DNA from: an uncultured Lachnospiraceae bacterium
GTDB lineage: Bacteria; Bacillota; Clostridia; Lachnospirales; Lachnospiraceae
Assembly (NCBI GenBank): GCA_902761585.1
Contig: CACWKX010000001.1
Location: 1-64,000, forward strand
Reading direction: 5' to 3'
DNA length: 64,000 bases
The number at the start of each line of letters is the position of its first letter. Position 1 is the first letter of the stretch. The position numbers were made by a program, and so were the translations under genes. The notes under the pieces were generated by a model that saw only the letters and a list, made by a program, of their open reading frames with translations, did no database searches and had not been told where the DNA came from. This document shows positions 6,898 to 16,378 of the stretch, piece by piece.

Positions 6898-8658
6898 TCA
6901 GTCTACAAGTGTCAGCTTGCTGATGTCAGGCCGCGTGATCATGGAGTAGTTCGTATAGTACACCACAAAACCTGGCTTTGCTCCGCCTGGTTTTTTCACT
7001 TCTTTTTTCTTTACATAATCAATCTCAACCTTGTCCGCGCCGCGCCCCTGGGAGTAGTAGGCAGCCGCGCCGGCGGCCATCTCAAAGACGTCATCCGGAA
7101 GCTCCTCGGTTCCTCTGGTTTTCACGATGACGTGGGAGCCCGGAATCTTTTTGGCATGGAACCACCAGTCGCCGCCGGAGGCAAAACGGAAGGTCAGTTC
7201 GTCATTCTGCAGGTTGTTTTTTCCAACATAGATGTCATAGCCGTTTGGTGTCCGGAAATGGTAAGGCTCCGACTTCTTGGTCCGTGAGGCCCCCTTCTTT
7301 TTACCTGTTACAGTCCGCTTTCTGACATAGTCGGACTGCTCCAGCTCTTCCCGGATCTGCGCCAGATCAGCCTCCGTCTCTGCCTGGTCAAGAAAGGTGC
7401 TGATGGCTTCCAGCTGCCGGACCTCGCTTTCTGTCTGCTCAATCTGAACGGTGAGCGCCTCTGCTGTCCGCTTCTGCCTGGCGTACTTGTCAAAATAGCG
7501 CTGTGCATTCTCCTGCGCCGTGAGGGTGCTGTCGAGCTGGATCTTCAGATCCTTTCCGCCGTCATAGTAATTCGGTACTGTGACGCTGCCTGCACCCGGC
7601 AGGACATCATATCCGTAGGTATTGAGAAGCTCGCCGCAGATGCGGAACTTTTCGCGTTTTTCCGTGTCCTTCATCTGCTTTCTCTGCAGAGAGAGCTTTC
7701 TCGATTCCCGCTCGAGGATGGTGGAGACGACATGCCGCAGGTCCGCCGACTTCTGGCGGATCCGGGTGACAGCACTTTTTTCGGCATAGTAGGTTTCGAC
7801 GACTGCTGACATGGAGTCAAAGGCTTTCTGCTCATAGTCTGCGTACATGGACAGCGGAAGTGCCGAAAATTCGACAGGGGCACCGTCCTTGTCATAGATA
7901 ATCCGGGGTGAAAATGAACCTGCCTTCACATCTTCCATCATCTCGCTGAAGACGCGGTAAAGATGAATCCGGGCATTCTCCGGAAATTCGCGGGCGCTCT
8001 GGTCTGATTCCAGCGAAGCCCTGTGGCAGAGCTCCTCGGCGATCACCGGGCTGATGCCGGTGTATACCGTATACAGGGCTTTCGAAAGCGGGAGCGGCTT
8101 TGCAAACACCTCGGTACAGAATTGGTTTTCGTCTGTTTCCTTTGGATTCAGTTTGTGAAGGGAGTCCGGCACAAAGTACGGCCGCCCCGGCAGAACTTCA
8201 CGAAGCGAGGAAGTCTGTGCGGAAACATGACGGATCGCATCCAGAATGATCTCATTCTCATCTACAAAAATCAGATTGGAGTACTTTCCCATCAGCTCCA
8301 GAACCAGGTATTTTTTCCGAAGATCCCCGAGTTCGTCATAATGTTCAATTTCAAAACGCACAATCCGCTCCAGGGAAGGTTGTGTTACAGACAGAATATG
8401 GCCGGATCCGATATGCTTTCTGAGAAGCATGCAGAAGTTCGGCGCAGTCATCGGGCTGAGCTTTGACTGATCCGTCAGATAGAGCAGGGGCAGGGAGGCA
8501 CTTGCCGACAGCAGCACCTTTTTCAGGCCGGAGCGTGTCTTGACGCTTAACAGGATTTCATCCGGCTCCGGCTGTGCGATCCTCGATATATGACCATCCG
8601 CGAGTGAGGCGTTCAGCTCACGGACGAGACTTGCAACTGTGATACCATCAAATGCCAT
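6898..8658 (-). CDS. rqcH: RqcH / Rqc2 homologue (NFACT protein)
   Basis: RqcH binds obstructed 50S subunits carrying peptidyl-tRNA and recruits tRNA-Ala to add C-terminal alanine tails in ribosome quality control; older annotations say fibronectin-binding protein. The 586-residue product begins MAFDGITVASLVREL, has an NFACT-N domain, a long coiled-coil middle (about 270-430) and a C-terminal NFACT-R/DUF814 domain (about 460-565) containing GGDWWFHAKKIPGSHV. The start at 8658 has AGGAG eight bases upstream; an in-frame ATG 14 codons earlier lacks one. A candidate -10 TATAAT lies at 8709-8704 on this strand. Confidence 0.93.
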   Translation of the reverse strand: MAFDGITVASLVRELNASLADGHISRIAQPEPDEILLSVKTRSGLKKVLLSASASLPLLYLTDQSKLSPMTAPNFCMLLRKHIGSGHILSVTQPSLERIVRFEIEHYDELGDLRKKYLVLELMGKYSNLIFVDENEIILDAIRHVSAQTSSLREVLPGRPYFVPDSLHKLNPKETDENQFCTEVFAKPLPLSKALYTVYTGISPVIAEELCHRASLESDQSAREFPENARIHLYRVFSEMMEDVKAGSFSPRIIYDKDGAPVEFSALPLSMYADYEQKAFDSMSAVVETYYAEKSAVTRIRQKSADLRHVVSTILERESRKLSLQRKQMKDTEKREKFRICGELLNTYGYDVLPGAGSVTVPNYYDGGKDLKIQLDSTLTAQENAQRYFDKYARQKRTAEALTVQIEQTESEVRQLEAISTFLDQAETEADLAQIREELEQSDYVRKRTVTGKKKGASRTKKSEPYHFRTPNGYDIYVGKNNLQNDELTFRFASGGDWWFHAKKIPGSHVIVKTRGTEELPDDVFEMAAGAAAYYSQGRGADKVEIDYVKKKEVKKPGGAKPGFVVYYTNYSMITRPDISKLTLVD

Positions 8659-8779
8659 TGAACATTCTCCTTTCAGGTATGGCCCTTGAGCCATCTTCAT
8701 TCAATTATACAGACTATTTTAACGGCATCCAGCGAAAAAATGATTCTGAATAAAAAGTTCAGCAAAGTCCTGGAAAGTT

Positions 8780-8788
8780 TGCTACAAT
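8780..8788 (+). promoter_or_regulatory. Extended -10 promoter of pfp
   Basis: TGCTACAAT (8780-8788) is a good extended -10. No clear -35 is visible. It faces away from rqcH, whose own -10 (TATAAT on the minus strand) lies at 8704-8709. Confidence 0.45.
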
Positions 8789-8863
8789 GTGTGAGGCTGA
8801 TACAGAGCCTGCGTCTTTGCGCGGGCAGATTACATCTGTACATGTAGGAAAGGAGTTTTCACG

Positions 8864-10522
8864 ATGGAAATATCACCGCTTCAGAAAGAAAGACTGAAAT
8901 ACCAGCCGAAGCTTCCGGGTATGCTCAGAAACGGAATCTCTGACATCTGTGTCAGGGAGGGAGAGGCCACCCAGAGTGTTGCGGATCAGGAGAAGATCAG
9001 AAGTCTGTTTCCGAACACCTATGGCAAGAAGGAGATTACCTTCCAGAAGGGAGCCAATACTTCCGCTTCCAAAAAGCAGGTCGTTGGTGTCATTCTCTCC
9101 GGCGGTCAGGCACCGGGCGGACACAATGTCATTTCCGGTCTGTATGACGCGCTGAAGGCGACGAACAGGGAGAATGTTCTTCTCGGCTTCAAGGGTGGTC
9201 CGAGCGGACTGGTGGACGACGACTGCGTTGAGTTCGATGACGCATTCATTGATGCATACCGCAACACAGGCGGGTTTGATATCATCGGGTCCGGCAGAAC
9301 AAAGATTGAGACACCGGAGCAGTTCAAGGCGGCGACCGAGACGGCTAAAAAGCATGGCCTCACAGCGGTTGTCATCATTGGCGGCGACGACTCCAACACG
9401 AATGCGGCTGTTCTTGCCGAGTATTTTGCGGCCAATCATGTCGGCGTACAGGTAATCGGCTGCCCGAAGACCATTGACGGCGATCTGAAGAACGATGACA
9501 TTGAGTGCTCTTTTGGCTTTGACACGGCGACCAAGACGTATTCAGAGCTCATCGGGAACATCGAGAGAGATGCCAACTCCGCAAAGAAGTACTGGCATTT
9601 CGTCAAGGTTATGGGACGCAGTGCTTCGCATGTCGCCCTTGAGTGTGCGCTGGAGACACAGCCGAATGTCTGCCTGATCGGTGAGGAGGTTGCGGAGAAG
9701 AAGATGTCTCTGTCTCAAATCGCAGACCAGATTGCAGATTCTGTCGAGGCACGTTCCAAGACAGAGGGCAACTTCGGTGTCGTGATCATTCCGGAGGGAA
9801 TCGTTGAGTTTGTTCCGGAGTTCGGCACACTGATCCGCGAGATCAGCGAGATGCTGGCAGGCTCAAAGACCGAGGAGTTCAATGCACTTCCGGACTGGGC
9901 TGCTAAGAAGGAATTCATCCGCAAGGGTCTTACGGCAGCGTCCTACAAGGTATTTGACATCCTTCCGGAGACCATTCAGAAGCAGCTGTTCCTTGAGAGA
10001 GACCCGCACGGCAATGTCCAGGTTTCCCTGATCGAGTCCGAGAAGCTTTTCGCGGAACTTGTGAAGAACAAGCTGGACGAGCGGAAAAAGGCCGGTACAT
10101 ACAAGGGAAGCTTCAAGACACAGTTCCATTTCTTTGGATATGAGGGAAGATGCGCATTCCCGTCAAACTTTGATGCGGACTACTGCTACAGCCTGGGATA
10201 TAATGCATTCATGCTGATTCAGTATGGATTCAACGGATACCTTTCCAAGGTTTCCAATCTGTCAAGACCGGCAGATGAATGGGTTGCAGGCGGTATGCCG
10301 ATCACGAAGATGATGAATATCGAGCGCAGAAACGGTGAGGACAAGCCGGTTATCCGCAAGGCACTTGTGGAGCTGGATGGAAAGCCGTTCAAGTACTTTG
10401 AGGCACATCGGGCTGAATGGGCAGTCAAGACCTGCTACACCTATCCGGGAGCGATTCAGTATTATGGGCCGTCTGATGTCTGCGATCTGACCACCAGGAC
10501 GCTGGCACTTGAGAAGGGCTGA
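8864..10522 (+). CDS. pfp: Diphosphate--fructose-6-phosphate 1-phosphotransferase (PPi-PFK)
   Basis: This enzyme reversibly phosphorylates fructose 6-phosphate using pyrophosphate. The 552-residue length and the motifs [14 protein letters not shown] (G173-D176) and PKTIDGDL (P201-L208) place it in the long PPi-dependent group; the second Asp of GGDD replaces the Gly of ATP enzymes and blocks ATP. PPi use saves ATP in anaerobic glycolysis and is common in Clostridia. It is transcribed alone: extended -10 upstream, terminator downstream. The AAAGGAG ribosome site is strong. Confidence 0.95.
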   Translation: MEISPLQKERLKYQPKLPGMLRNGISDICVREGEATQSVADQEKIRSLFPNTYGKKEITFQKGANTSASKKQVVGVILSGGQAPGGHNVISGLYDALKATNRENVLLGFKGGPSGLVDDDCVEFDDAFIDAYRNTGGFDIIGSGRTKIETPEQFKAATETAKKHGLTAVVIIGGDDSNTNAAVLAEYFAANHVGVQVIGCPKTIDGDLKNDDIECSFGFDTATKTYSELIGNIERDANSAKKYWHFVKVMGRSASHVALECALETQPNVCLIGEEVAEKKMSLSQIADQIADSVEARSKTEGNFGVVIIPEGIVEFVPEFGTLIREISEMLAGSKTEEFNALPDWAAKKEFIRKGLTAASYKVFDILPETIQKQLFLERDPHGNVQVSLIESEKLFAELVKNKLDERKKAGTYKGSFKTQFHFFGYEGRCAFPSNFDADYCYSLGYNAFMLIQYGFNGYLSKVSNLSRPADEWVAGGMPITKMMNIERRNGEDKPVIRKALVELDGKPFKYFEAHRAEWAVKTCYTYPGAIQYYGPSDVCDLTTRTLALEKG

Positions 10523-10550
10523 AACACAGCACAACTGCAGCAATGATGAA

Positions 10551-10582
10551 AAAACCAGTCGGGATCTCCCGGCTGGTTTTTT
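10551..10582 (+). terminator. Terminator after pfp
   Basis: AAAACCAG..GGGA pairs with TCCC..CTGGTTTT and ends in TTTTTT. Confidence 0.9.
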
Positions 10583-10619
10583 ACGAAGAAGCCTTTTTCC
10601 AATGCTTTTCGGCTAGCCG

Positions 10620-10649
10620 TTGACTTTCGAATCAGGCGTGTCATATAAT
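10620..10649 (+). promoter_or_regulatory. Sigma-A promoter of the yicC-remA-gmk-rpoZ-rimO-pgsA operon
   Basis: TTGACT (10620-10625), 18-bp spacer, TATAAT (10644-10649). It drives six closely spaced or overlapping genes ending at the terminator near 14936. Confidence 0.75.
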
Positions 10650-10685
10650 GACTTGATGTCTGAATTCGGAAGGGACAGGTATGCC

Positions 10686-11564
10686 ATGATCAGAAGTATG
10701 ACAGGATTCGGCCGTGCGGAGAGTGCGGACAGTCAGCTGAAGTTTACGGTCGAGGTCAGATCCGTCAATCACCGGTACCTTGATGCCAGTGTTCGGATGC
10801 CGAAGGAATATGCATTTCTGGAGACCTTGGTGCGGACAGAGCTGAAAAAGTATATCGGCCGCGGGAAAGTGGAAGTCTCTGTGACATGTGAGCAGCTCGG
10901 GGAGGCAGATCTGAGCCTGAAGCTGAATGAGCAGCTGGCGCAGAAGTATGTGGATGCCTACAGGGAGCTGGAAGAGCGGTTTAGCCTGAGGAATGACCTG
11001 ACGGTCTCCAGACTTGGAAGTCTGGATGGAATCTTCACGCTCAGCAAAGGGTCACTCGATGAGGAGGTCATCTGGAACGTGCTCAGGCAGGCGCTGGATG
11101 GCGCACTGGAAAAGCTGGTTTCGGCGAGAGAGGCAGAGGGTGAGAACCTGAAAAGAGATCTCCTTGAAAAACTGGACGGCATGGACAGTCTGGTCAGCAA
11201 GGTGCAGGAGCGGTATCCGGAGATTATCGCAGCTTACCGGGAACGGATCCGGGAAAAGATCTCGGAGATCCTTTCAGACGATCAGATCGATGAAAACCGC
11301 ATTGCATCGGAGGTTGTCCTGTATGCAGACCGGCTCGCGACAGACGAGGAGACTGTACGGCTCCACAGTCATATCAAGTCGATGCAGAAGGAGCTTGAAA
11401 AGGGCGGGGACGTCGGGAGAAAGCTGGACTTTATCGCGCAGGAGATGAACCGTGAGGCCAATACGATCCTGTCAAAGGCCAACGATCTGGTGACAGCAGA
11501 TATCGGAATCGGACTCAAGACAGAGATTGAGAAGATCAGAGAACAGGTTCAGAACATTGAATAA
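10686..11564 (+). CDS. yicC: YicC/YloC-family endoribonuclease
   Basis: The 292-residue protein starts MIRSMTGFGRAE, the signature start of the YicC/YloC family, and ends with the family's C-terminal helical region (DUF1732; EMNREANTILSKAND). Family members are endoribonucleases that act on structured RNA. I chose ATG 10686, behind a GGAAGGGACAGG stretch, because the conserved family sequence begins there; the longer frame back to 10620 overlaps the promoter. First gene of the operon; its last codons contain the start of remA. Confidence 0.93.
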   Translation: MIRSMTGFGRAESADSQLKFTVEVRSVNHRYLDASVRMPKEYAFLETLVRTELKKYIGRGKVEVSVTCEQLGEADLSLKLNEQLAQKYVDAYRELEERFSLRNDLTVSRLGSLDGIFTLSKGSLDEEVIWNVLRQALDGALEKLVSAREAEGENLKRDLLEKLDGMDSLVSKVQERYPEIIAAYRERIREKISEILSDDQIDENRIASEVVLYADRLATDEETVRLHSHIKSMQKELEKGGDVGRKLDFIAQEMNREANTILSKANDLVTADIGIGLKTEIEKIREQVQNIE

Positions 11565-11808
11565 TCATTTTATCAATATCGGGTTCGGCAATCTTGTAAA
11601 CAGGGATAAGATTATTGCGGTGGTCAGTCCTGAGGGCGCGCCGGTCAGACGTCTCATCCAGCAGGGAAAGGAACAGCAGCGCGTTGTGGATGCGACCGCA
11701 GGCAGACGGACGAAGGCTGTAATCATCTGCGAGGGTGACCGGATGATTCTGTCTGCGCTTGGTGCGGATACAATCGGAAAGAGAACGGCGGAGGAGCAGA
11801 AGGAATGA
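11557..11808 (+). CDS. remA: RemA-like DUF370 regulator (TTG start)
   Basis: An 83-residue DUF370 protein with INIGFGNLVN and a central VVDATAGRRTKAVI segment. In Bacillus subtilis RemA is a DNA-binding activator of matrix and osmoprotection genes, and the gene also lies between yloC and gmk there. The conserved sequence begins too early for an ATG; TTG 11557 in the last codons of yicC (8-bp overlap) gives MNNHFINIGFG. The target genes in this organism are unknown. Downstream gmk starts four bases before its stop. Confidence 0.88.
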   Translation: MNNHFINIGFGNLVNRDKIIAVVSPEGAPVRRLIQQGKEQQRVVDATAGRRTKAVIICEGDRMILSALGADTIGKRTAEEQKE

Positions 11809-12437
11809 CGGAAAGAGGGAGTCTGATCGTCCTCTCCGGGTTTTCCGGAGTCGGGAAGGGAACTGTTCTGCGGCTGATGATGAGCCGGTATGACCACTAT
11901 GCGTATTCTGTATCTGCCACGACAAGACAGCCTCGCGCCGGAGAAGTCGACGGAAGGGATTATTTCTTCAAGTCGACGGAAGAGTTCGAGTCCATGATCA
12001 AGCGGGGGGAGCTTTTGGAATATGCCCGCTATGTCGACCATTATTACGGAACTCCGCGCGCATACGTCAGGCAGCAGATGGAGAGTGGCCGGGATGTCAT
12101 CCTTGAGATTGAGGTTCAGGGAGCTCTGAATATTCGCCGGATGGTACAGGATGCGATCCTGATTTACATGCTTCCACCCGATGCGGCGACGCTTGCCGGC
12201 CGGCTCCGGGGGCGCGGGACGGAGACGGATGATGTCATCCGGGGGCGGCTGAAGGCGGCAGCAGGAGAGGCAAGGCACATCAGCGATTATGACTATGTCA
12301 TTGTCAATGACGACGCAGAGCGGTGTGCAACGAGGCTGAACGGACTGATTGAGGCACAGCGGCTCAGAACAGCCAGAAACGTAGCATTTATCAAAGAGAT
12401 ACAGGAAGGGCTTGAACGCGAGGCAAGGGATAACTGA
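11805..12437 (+). CDS. gmk: Guanylate kinase
   Basis: Guanylate kinase converts GMP and ATP to GDP and ADP. The 210-residue protein has the P-loop SGFSGVGKGT (S11-T20), where Gly19 replaces the usual Ser, then TTRQPRAGEVDGRDYFF for GMP binding and the LID arginines. It overlaps remA by ATGA. Position between remA and rpoZ matches other Bacillota. No oddities in length. Confidence 0.95.
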   Translation: MTERGSLIVLSGFSGVGKGTVLRLMMSRYDHYAYSVSATTRQPRAGEVDGRDYFFKSTEEFESMIKRGELLEYARYVDHYYGTPRAYVRQQMESGRDVILEIEVQGALNIRRMVQDAILIYMLPPDAATLAGRLRGRGTETDDVIRGRLKAAAGEARHISDYDYVIVNDDAERCATRLNGLIEAQRLRTARNVAFIKEIQEGLEREARDN

Positions 12438-12473
12438 ACCAGTAGACCGAGCGACACCGAAAGGAGTATATGT

Positions 12474-12890
12474 ATGTTACATCCGTCTTATACGGAACTG
12501 ATGGATTTGATCAACCAGGACAGCGATGAGGATACCCCGGTCGTCGGCAGCCGCTATTCGGTTGTTATGGCGGCGGCGAAGCGGGCACGCCAGCTGATCG
12601 ACGGCAAGACAGGTCTTCCGGAGGAGGAGCTGCATAAACCGCTCTCGACGGCGGTCCAGGAACTCTGGGACGGTGATATTCGGATTGTCCGTGAGGATAC
12701 GGACATGGAGGATGAGAACGAGATTCGCGAGGATATGGATAAGGAAATAGAGGGCTTTCTTCCGGATGAGCAGGAAGCGGAGAAGCTGTATGCGGAGGAG
12801 CATCCGGGCGAGGCAGATCCGTTTCTGAAGGAGAACAGCGAGGACGAGCATGAGAAAGCTTCTGATGAACCCGGGGCAGAGAAGGAATAA
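12474..12890 (+). CDS. rpoZ: RNA polymerase omega subunit with long acidic C-terminal tail
   Basis: Omega aids RNA polymerase assembly by binding beta-prime. The first ~75 residues are a normal omega: MLHPSYTELMD, then SRYSVVMAAAKRARQLID and KPLSTAVQEL. The protein continues to 138 residues with a strongly acidic, low-complexity tail (about 80-138, rich in Glu and Asp), compared with about 65-90 residues in most bacteria. The reading frame is uninterrupted and a Shine-Dalgarno (AAAGGAG) precedes ATG. The tail is probably disordered; its role is unknown. Confidence 0.93.
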   Translation: MLHPSYTELMDLINQDSDEDTPVVGSRYSVVMAAAKRARQLIDGKTGLPEEELHKPLSTAVQELWDGDIRIVREDTDMEDENEIREDMDKEIEGFLPDEQEAEKLYAEEHPGEADPFLKENSEDEHEKASDEPGAEKE

Positions 12891-12899
12891 GGGGACGTT

Positions 12900-14225
12900 A
12901 TGCGGAAGATTCTGCTGATATCTCTCGGATGTGACAAAAACCGTGTCGACTCGGAGAAGATGCTCGGACTGCTGAACTTAAAAGGGTATGAAATAACGGA
13001 CGATGAGAGCGAGGCAGAAGTGATCATCGTTAATTCGTGCTGCTTTATCAACGATGCCAAGCAGGAGTCCATTGATACAATTCTGGATATGGCAAGGCAG
13101 AAGGAGACAGGGAAGTGCAGGGCTCTGATTGTTGCCGGCTGCATGGCACAGCGCTATGAGAAGGAGATTCGGGAGACACTGCCGGAGGTGGACGCCTGCG
13201 TCGGGACCGGATCAATCGCGAAGATCGGTGATGTGATCGAGGAAGTTCTGCAGGGACAGAGGGATGACATCCTGGATGATGTCGACAGTCTCCCTCTTAC
13301 GGATGGAAAACGGCTTCTGACAACCGGCGGTCATTATGCATATCTGAAGATTGCAGAGGGATGTGACAAGCACTGTACCTACTGCGCAATTCCAATGGTG
13401 CGCGGACGGTATCGTTCTGTCCCGATGGAAAGTCTTCTCTCCGAGGCAAAGGATTTGGCGGACATGGGCGTCAGAGAGCTGATCCTGGTTGCGGAGGAGA
13501 CGACGCTCTACGGTACGGATCTGTATGGTAGGAAGTGTCTGCATGAGCTGATCCATCAGCTTGCGCAGATCCGGGGAATCCGTTGGATCAGAGTGCTGTA
13601 TTGTTACCCGGAGGAAATCTATGAGGAACTGATCCAGTGCATGAAGGACGAGAAGAAGTTTGTACACTATCTGGATCTGCCGATTCAGCACGCGGATGAT
13701 GAAATCCTCAGACGGATGGGCCGCCACACAACCAATGCGGACCTCAGGCGCATCATCGCGCACCTTCGGGAGGAGGTTCCGGATATTGTACTGCGGACGA
13801 CTCTGATTACCGGTTTTCCGGGGGAGACGCAGGAGCAGCACGAGGAGCTCTGCCGTTTTATCAACGAGGTGGAATTCAACCGACTTGGCGTGTTTCCGTA
13901 CTCAAAGGAGGAGGGAACCCCCGCAGAGCGGATGGATGGTCAGATTGATGAGGAGACAAAGCTGCAGCGCCGCGATGAGCTGATGGAGCTGCAGCAGGAG
14001 ATCTCGTCGGATCTTCTTCAAAACCTGATCGGACACAAGATTGAATGTATGATTGAGGGACAGGCTTCCGGAGAGAATGTCTATGTCGCACGCAGTTACG
14101 GGGATGCTCCGGATGTGGACGGTTATATCTTCATTAACACAGATGAGCCGATGATGACAGGCGATTTTGCACAGGTAAAGATTACAGCCGCATCAGACTA
14201 TGATTTGACAGGAGTACTGGTATGA
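12900..14225 (+). CDS. rimO: Ribosomal protein S12 methylthiotransferase RimO
   Basis: RimO is a radical SAM enzyme that adds a methylthio group to the conserved Asp of S12. The 441-residue protein has an N-terminal MTTase domain with three cluster cysteines (SLGCDKN, NSCCF, AGCMAQ), a radical SAM core with C155, C159 and C162 (CDKHCTYC), and a C-terminal TRAM domain. The SLGCDKNRVDSE start is diagnostic of RimO rather than MiaB, which lies near 45 kb. It overlaps pgsA by ATGA. Confidence 0.96.
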   Translation: MRKILLISLGCDKNRVDSEKMLGLLNLKGYEITDDESEAEVIIVNSCCFINDAKQESIDTILDMARQKETGKCRALIVAGCMAQRYEKEIRETLPEVDACVGTGSIAKIGDVIEEVLQGQRDDILDDVDSLPLTDGKRLLTTGGHYAYLKIAEGCDKHCTYCAIPMVRGRYRSVPMESLLSEAKDLADMGVRELILVAEETTLYGTDLYGRKCLHELIHQLAQIRGIRWIRVLYCYPEEIYEELIQCMKDEKKFVHYLDLPIQHADDEILRRMGRHTTNADLRRIIAHLREEVPDIVLRTTLITGFPGETQEQHEELCRFINEVEFNRLGVFPYSKEEGTPAERMDGQIDEETKLQRRDELMELQQEISSDLLQNLIGHKIECMIEGQASGENVYVARSYGDAPDVDGYIFINTDEPMMTGDFAQVKITAASDYDLTGVLV

Positions 14226-14872
14226 GCAGGAATGAGAAAGAAGATCCAACGACAGCTTCTGAGGGAAGAAAAAAACAGATGAAGGACACAAAAAACGCGC
14301 ACAAGCCTTCGAGAGGCAGATGGGTACCGGGAAAAAACCTGCCGAACCAGCTGACAATCCTGCGGGTTTTCATGATCCCGCTCTTTGTTGTCTTTCTGAT
14401 GGCGGTTCCCGGAAAAGCAGGAGATATCACGGCAGCGATCATCTTTATTGCTGCCAGCCTGACCGATACGGCGGACGGCTATATTGCAAGAAAATACAAT
14501 TATGTGACCGTCTTCGGGAAATTCATGGATCCGCTCGCCGATAAGCTGCTTGTCTGCTCTGCGATGATCTGCCTTGTCGATCTTGGAAGGATCGAAAGCT
14601 GGATTGTGATCATCATCATTGCAAGGGAGTTCATCATCTCCGGCTTCCGTCTGATCGCAGTCGAGAAGGGGAAAGTCATCGCGGCCAATTACTGGGGCAA
14701 GTTCAAGACAGCTTCCCAGATGGTGATGGTGATTCTCATGGTTGCCAATCTCGGAGGGTTTTTCAACACACTTGGTGAAATCTTCAAGTGGATTGCACTG
14801 GCACTGACGGTGATCTCTCTGGTGTCCTACCTCCTTCAGAACAAGGAAGTGTTGAAGGAGACGGAGGAATAA
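14222..14872 (+). CDS. pgsA: CDP-diacylglycerol--glycerol-3-phosphate 3-phosphatidyltransferase
   Basis: PgsA makes phosphatidylglycerol phosphate, the committed step to phosphatidylglycerol. The CDP-alcohol phosphotransferase motif is complete: D82, D85, G86, A89, R90, then G and two more Asp in FGKFMDPLADK. The 216-residue protein has several hydrophobic segments and a hydrophilic, Lys-rich N-terminal extension of about 40 residues before the conserved NLPNQLTILRV, longer than in many homologues. It is the last gene of the operon; a terminator follows. Confidence 0.94.
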   Translation: MSRNEKEDPTTASEGRKKQMKDTKNAHKPSRGRWVPGKNLPNQLTILRVFMIPLFVVFLMAVPGKAGDITAAIIFIAASLTDTADGYIARKYNYVTVFGKFMDPLADKLLVCSAMICLVDLGRIESWIVIIIIAREFIISGFRLIAVEKGKVIAANYWGKFKTASQMVMVILMVANLGGFFNTLGEIFKWIALALTVISLVSYLLQNKEVLKETEE

Positions 14873-14935
14873 TGGCACGGAGGAAAGGACAGCCTTGTCC
14901 GCTGTCAGAAATATCAGATATAGAAGATCGTGCAG

Positions 14936-14968
14936 AAAGCACCCGGCATACCAATCCGGGTGCTTTTT
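14936..14968 (+). terminator. Terminator of the yicC-pgsA operon
   Basis: AAAGCACCCGG (14936-14946) pairs with CCGGGTGCTTT (14956-14966) and is followed by further T residues. Confidence 0.9.
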
Positions 14969-14976
14969 GTATGTGC

Positions 14977-15005
14977 TTTTCAGGTGTTTTCGGATATGGT
15001 AAGAT
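14977..15005 (+). promoter_or_regulatory. Candidate promoter of icd
   Basis: TTTTCA (14977-14982), 17-bp spacer, TAAGAT (15000-15005). It has imperfect boxes but optimal spacing, just after the upstream terminator. The 5' UTR of about 110 nt contains small inverted repeats (for example TACGG/CCGTA near 15077-15093) that I cannot assign to a known element. Confidence 0.4.
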
Positions 15006-15119
15006 GAAGAACGTATGAAAGGACGGCACAAGCTGTTTTAACAGGCAATATGGCTGCGGAAGCCGGATGCAGCATACGGATGCCGCCGTATCGATGGATG
15101 AAAAAGAGGAGGAGACAGC

Positions 15120-16325
15120 ATGGGCAGGATTCAGATGAAGACACCGCTTGTCGAGATGGACGGCGATGAGATGACGAGAATTCTTTGGAAGATGATCAAG
15201 GATGAGCTCCTGCTCCCTTATATCGACCTGAAGACGGAGTATTATGATCTGGGTCTTCAGCACAGGGATGAGACAGACGATCAGGTGACGGTTGATTCGG
15301 CGAAGGCGGCATTGAAATACGGCGTGGCGGTCAAGTGCGCGACGATTACGCCGAATGCGGCCCGCATGGAAGAGTATCATCTGAAAAAGATGTATAAAAG
15401 TCCGAATGGAACGATCCGTGCGATTATGGACGGGACGGTGTTCCGCAAGCCGATCACGGTGAGGGGGATCGAACCGAATGTCCGTACATGGAAGAAGCCG
15501 ATCACGATCGCCCGTCATGCATACGGGGATGTCTATCGTGATGTGGAGATGCGGATTCCGGGACCTGGAAAAGCAGAGATGGTCTTTACGGATGCCGAAG
15601 GGCATGAAACCAGGAAGCTGATCCATGAGTTCGCTGGACCAGGCGTCATTCAGGGGATGCATAACCTGGACAATTCCATTGAGAGCTTTGCCAGAAGCTG
15701 TTTCTCCTATGCACTCGATGCGGGGGAGGATCTCTGGTTTGCATCGAAGGATACGATTTCCAAGCAGTATGATGGGAGATTCAAGGAGATCTTCCAGACC
15801 ATCTACGAAAAGGAATATAAAGAACAGTTTGCACAAAAGGGAATCACATATTTCTACACGCTGATTGACGACGCGGTCGCACGTGTCATGAAGAGTGAGG
15901 GCGGGTTTATCTGGGCATGCAAAAACTACGACGGGGATGTGATGAGTGATATGCTCTCGTCCGCCTTCGGTTCCCTTGCGATGATGACGTCTGTCCTGGT
16001 GAATCCGGATGGAAAGTATGAATATGAGGCGGCACATGGAACCGTACAGCGCCATTATTACAAGTATCTGAAGGGGGAGGAGACCTCCACAAACTCCGTT
16101 GCAACAATCTTTGCCTGGACAGGAGCTCTGAGGAAGAGAGGGCAGCTGGATCAGCTTCCGGAACTTGTATCGTTTGCGGATCGTCTGGAGAAAGCAACGC
16201 TTCAGACAATTGAATCCGGAAAGATGACAGGGGATCTGGCGAGGATCACGACGCTGGACAACCCGGTTACACTCAGCAGCCGCGATTTCATCCTGGCAGT
16301 CAGAGAGACCCTGGAGACACTTTGA
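15120..16325 (+). CDS. icd: NADP-dependent isocitrate dehydrogenase (type II, homodimeric)
   Basis: It oxidises isocitrate to 2-oxoglutarate with NADP+, feeding glutamate synthesis in anaerobes with a partial TCA pathway. The 401-residue length, the SPNGTIRAI substrate loop and [13 protein letters not shown] (cofactor region) are those of the eukaryote-like type II IDH rather than the E. coli type. No citrate synthase or aconitase is next to it. GAGGAGA precedes the ATG. Confidence 0.95.
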   Translation: MGRIQMKTPLVEMDGDEMTRILWKMIKDELLLPYIDLKTEYYDLGLQHRDETDDQVTVDSAKAALKYGVAVKCATITPNAARMEEYHLKKMYKSPNGTIRAIMDGTVFRKPITVRGIEPNVRTWKKPITIARHAYGDVYRDVEMRIPGPGKAEMVFTDAEGHETRKLIHEFAGPGVIQGMHNLDNSIESFARSCFSYALDAGEDLWFASKDTISKQYDGRFKEIFQTIYEKEYKEQFAQKGITYFYTLIDDAVARVMKSEGGFIWACKNYDGDVMSDMLSSAFGSLAMMTSVLVNPDGKYEYEAAHGTVQRHYYKYLKGEETSTNSVATIFAWTGALRKRGQLDQLPELVSFADRLEKATLQTIESGKMTGDLARITTLDNPVTLSSRDFILAVRETLETL

Positions 16326-16378
16326 CAGACTGCTTTCCATACAGATACTCAGACAGATGATCACGAAGGAGGAATCCT

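Noticed and set aside
14784..16364. 526-codon minus-strand frame across icd and the pgsA terminator
   Set aside because: Antisense to icd and running through a convincing terminator; no motifs.
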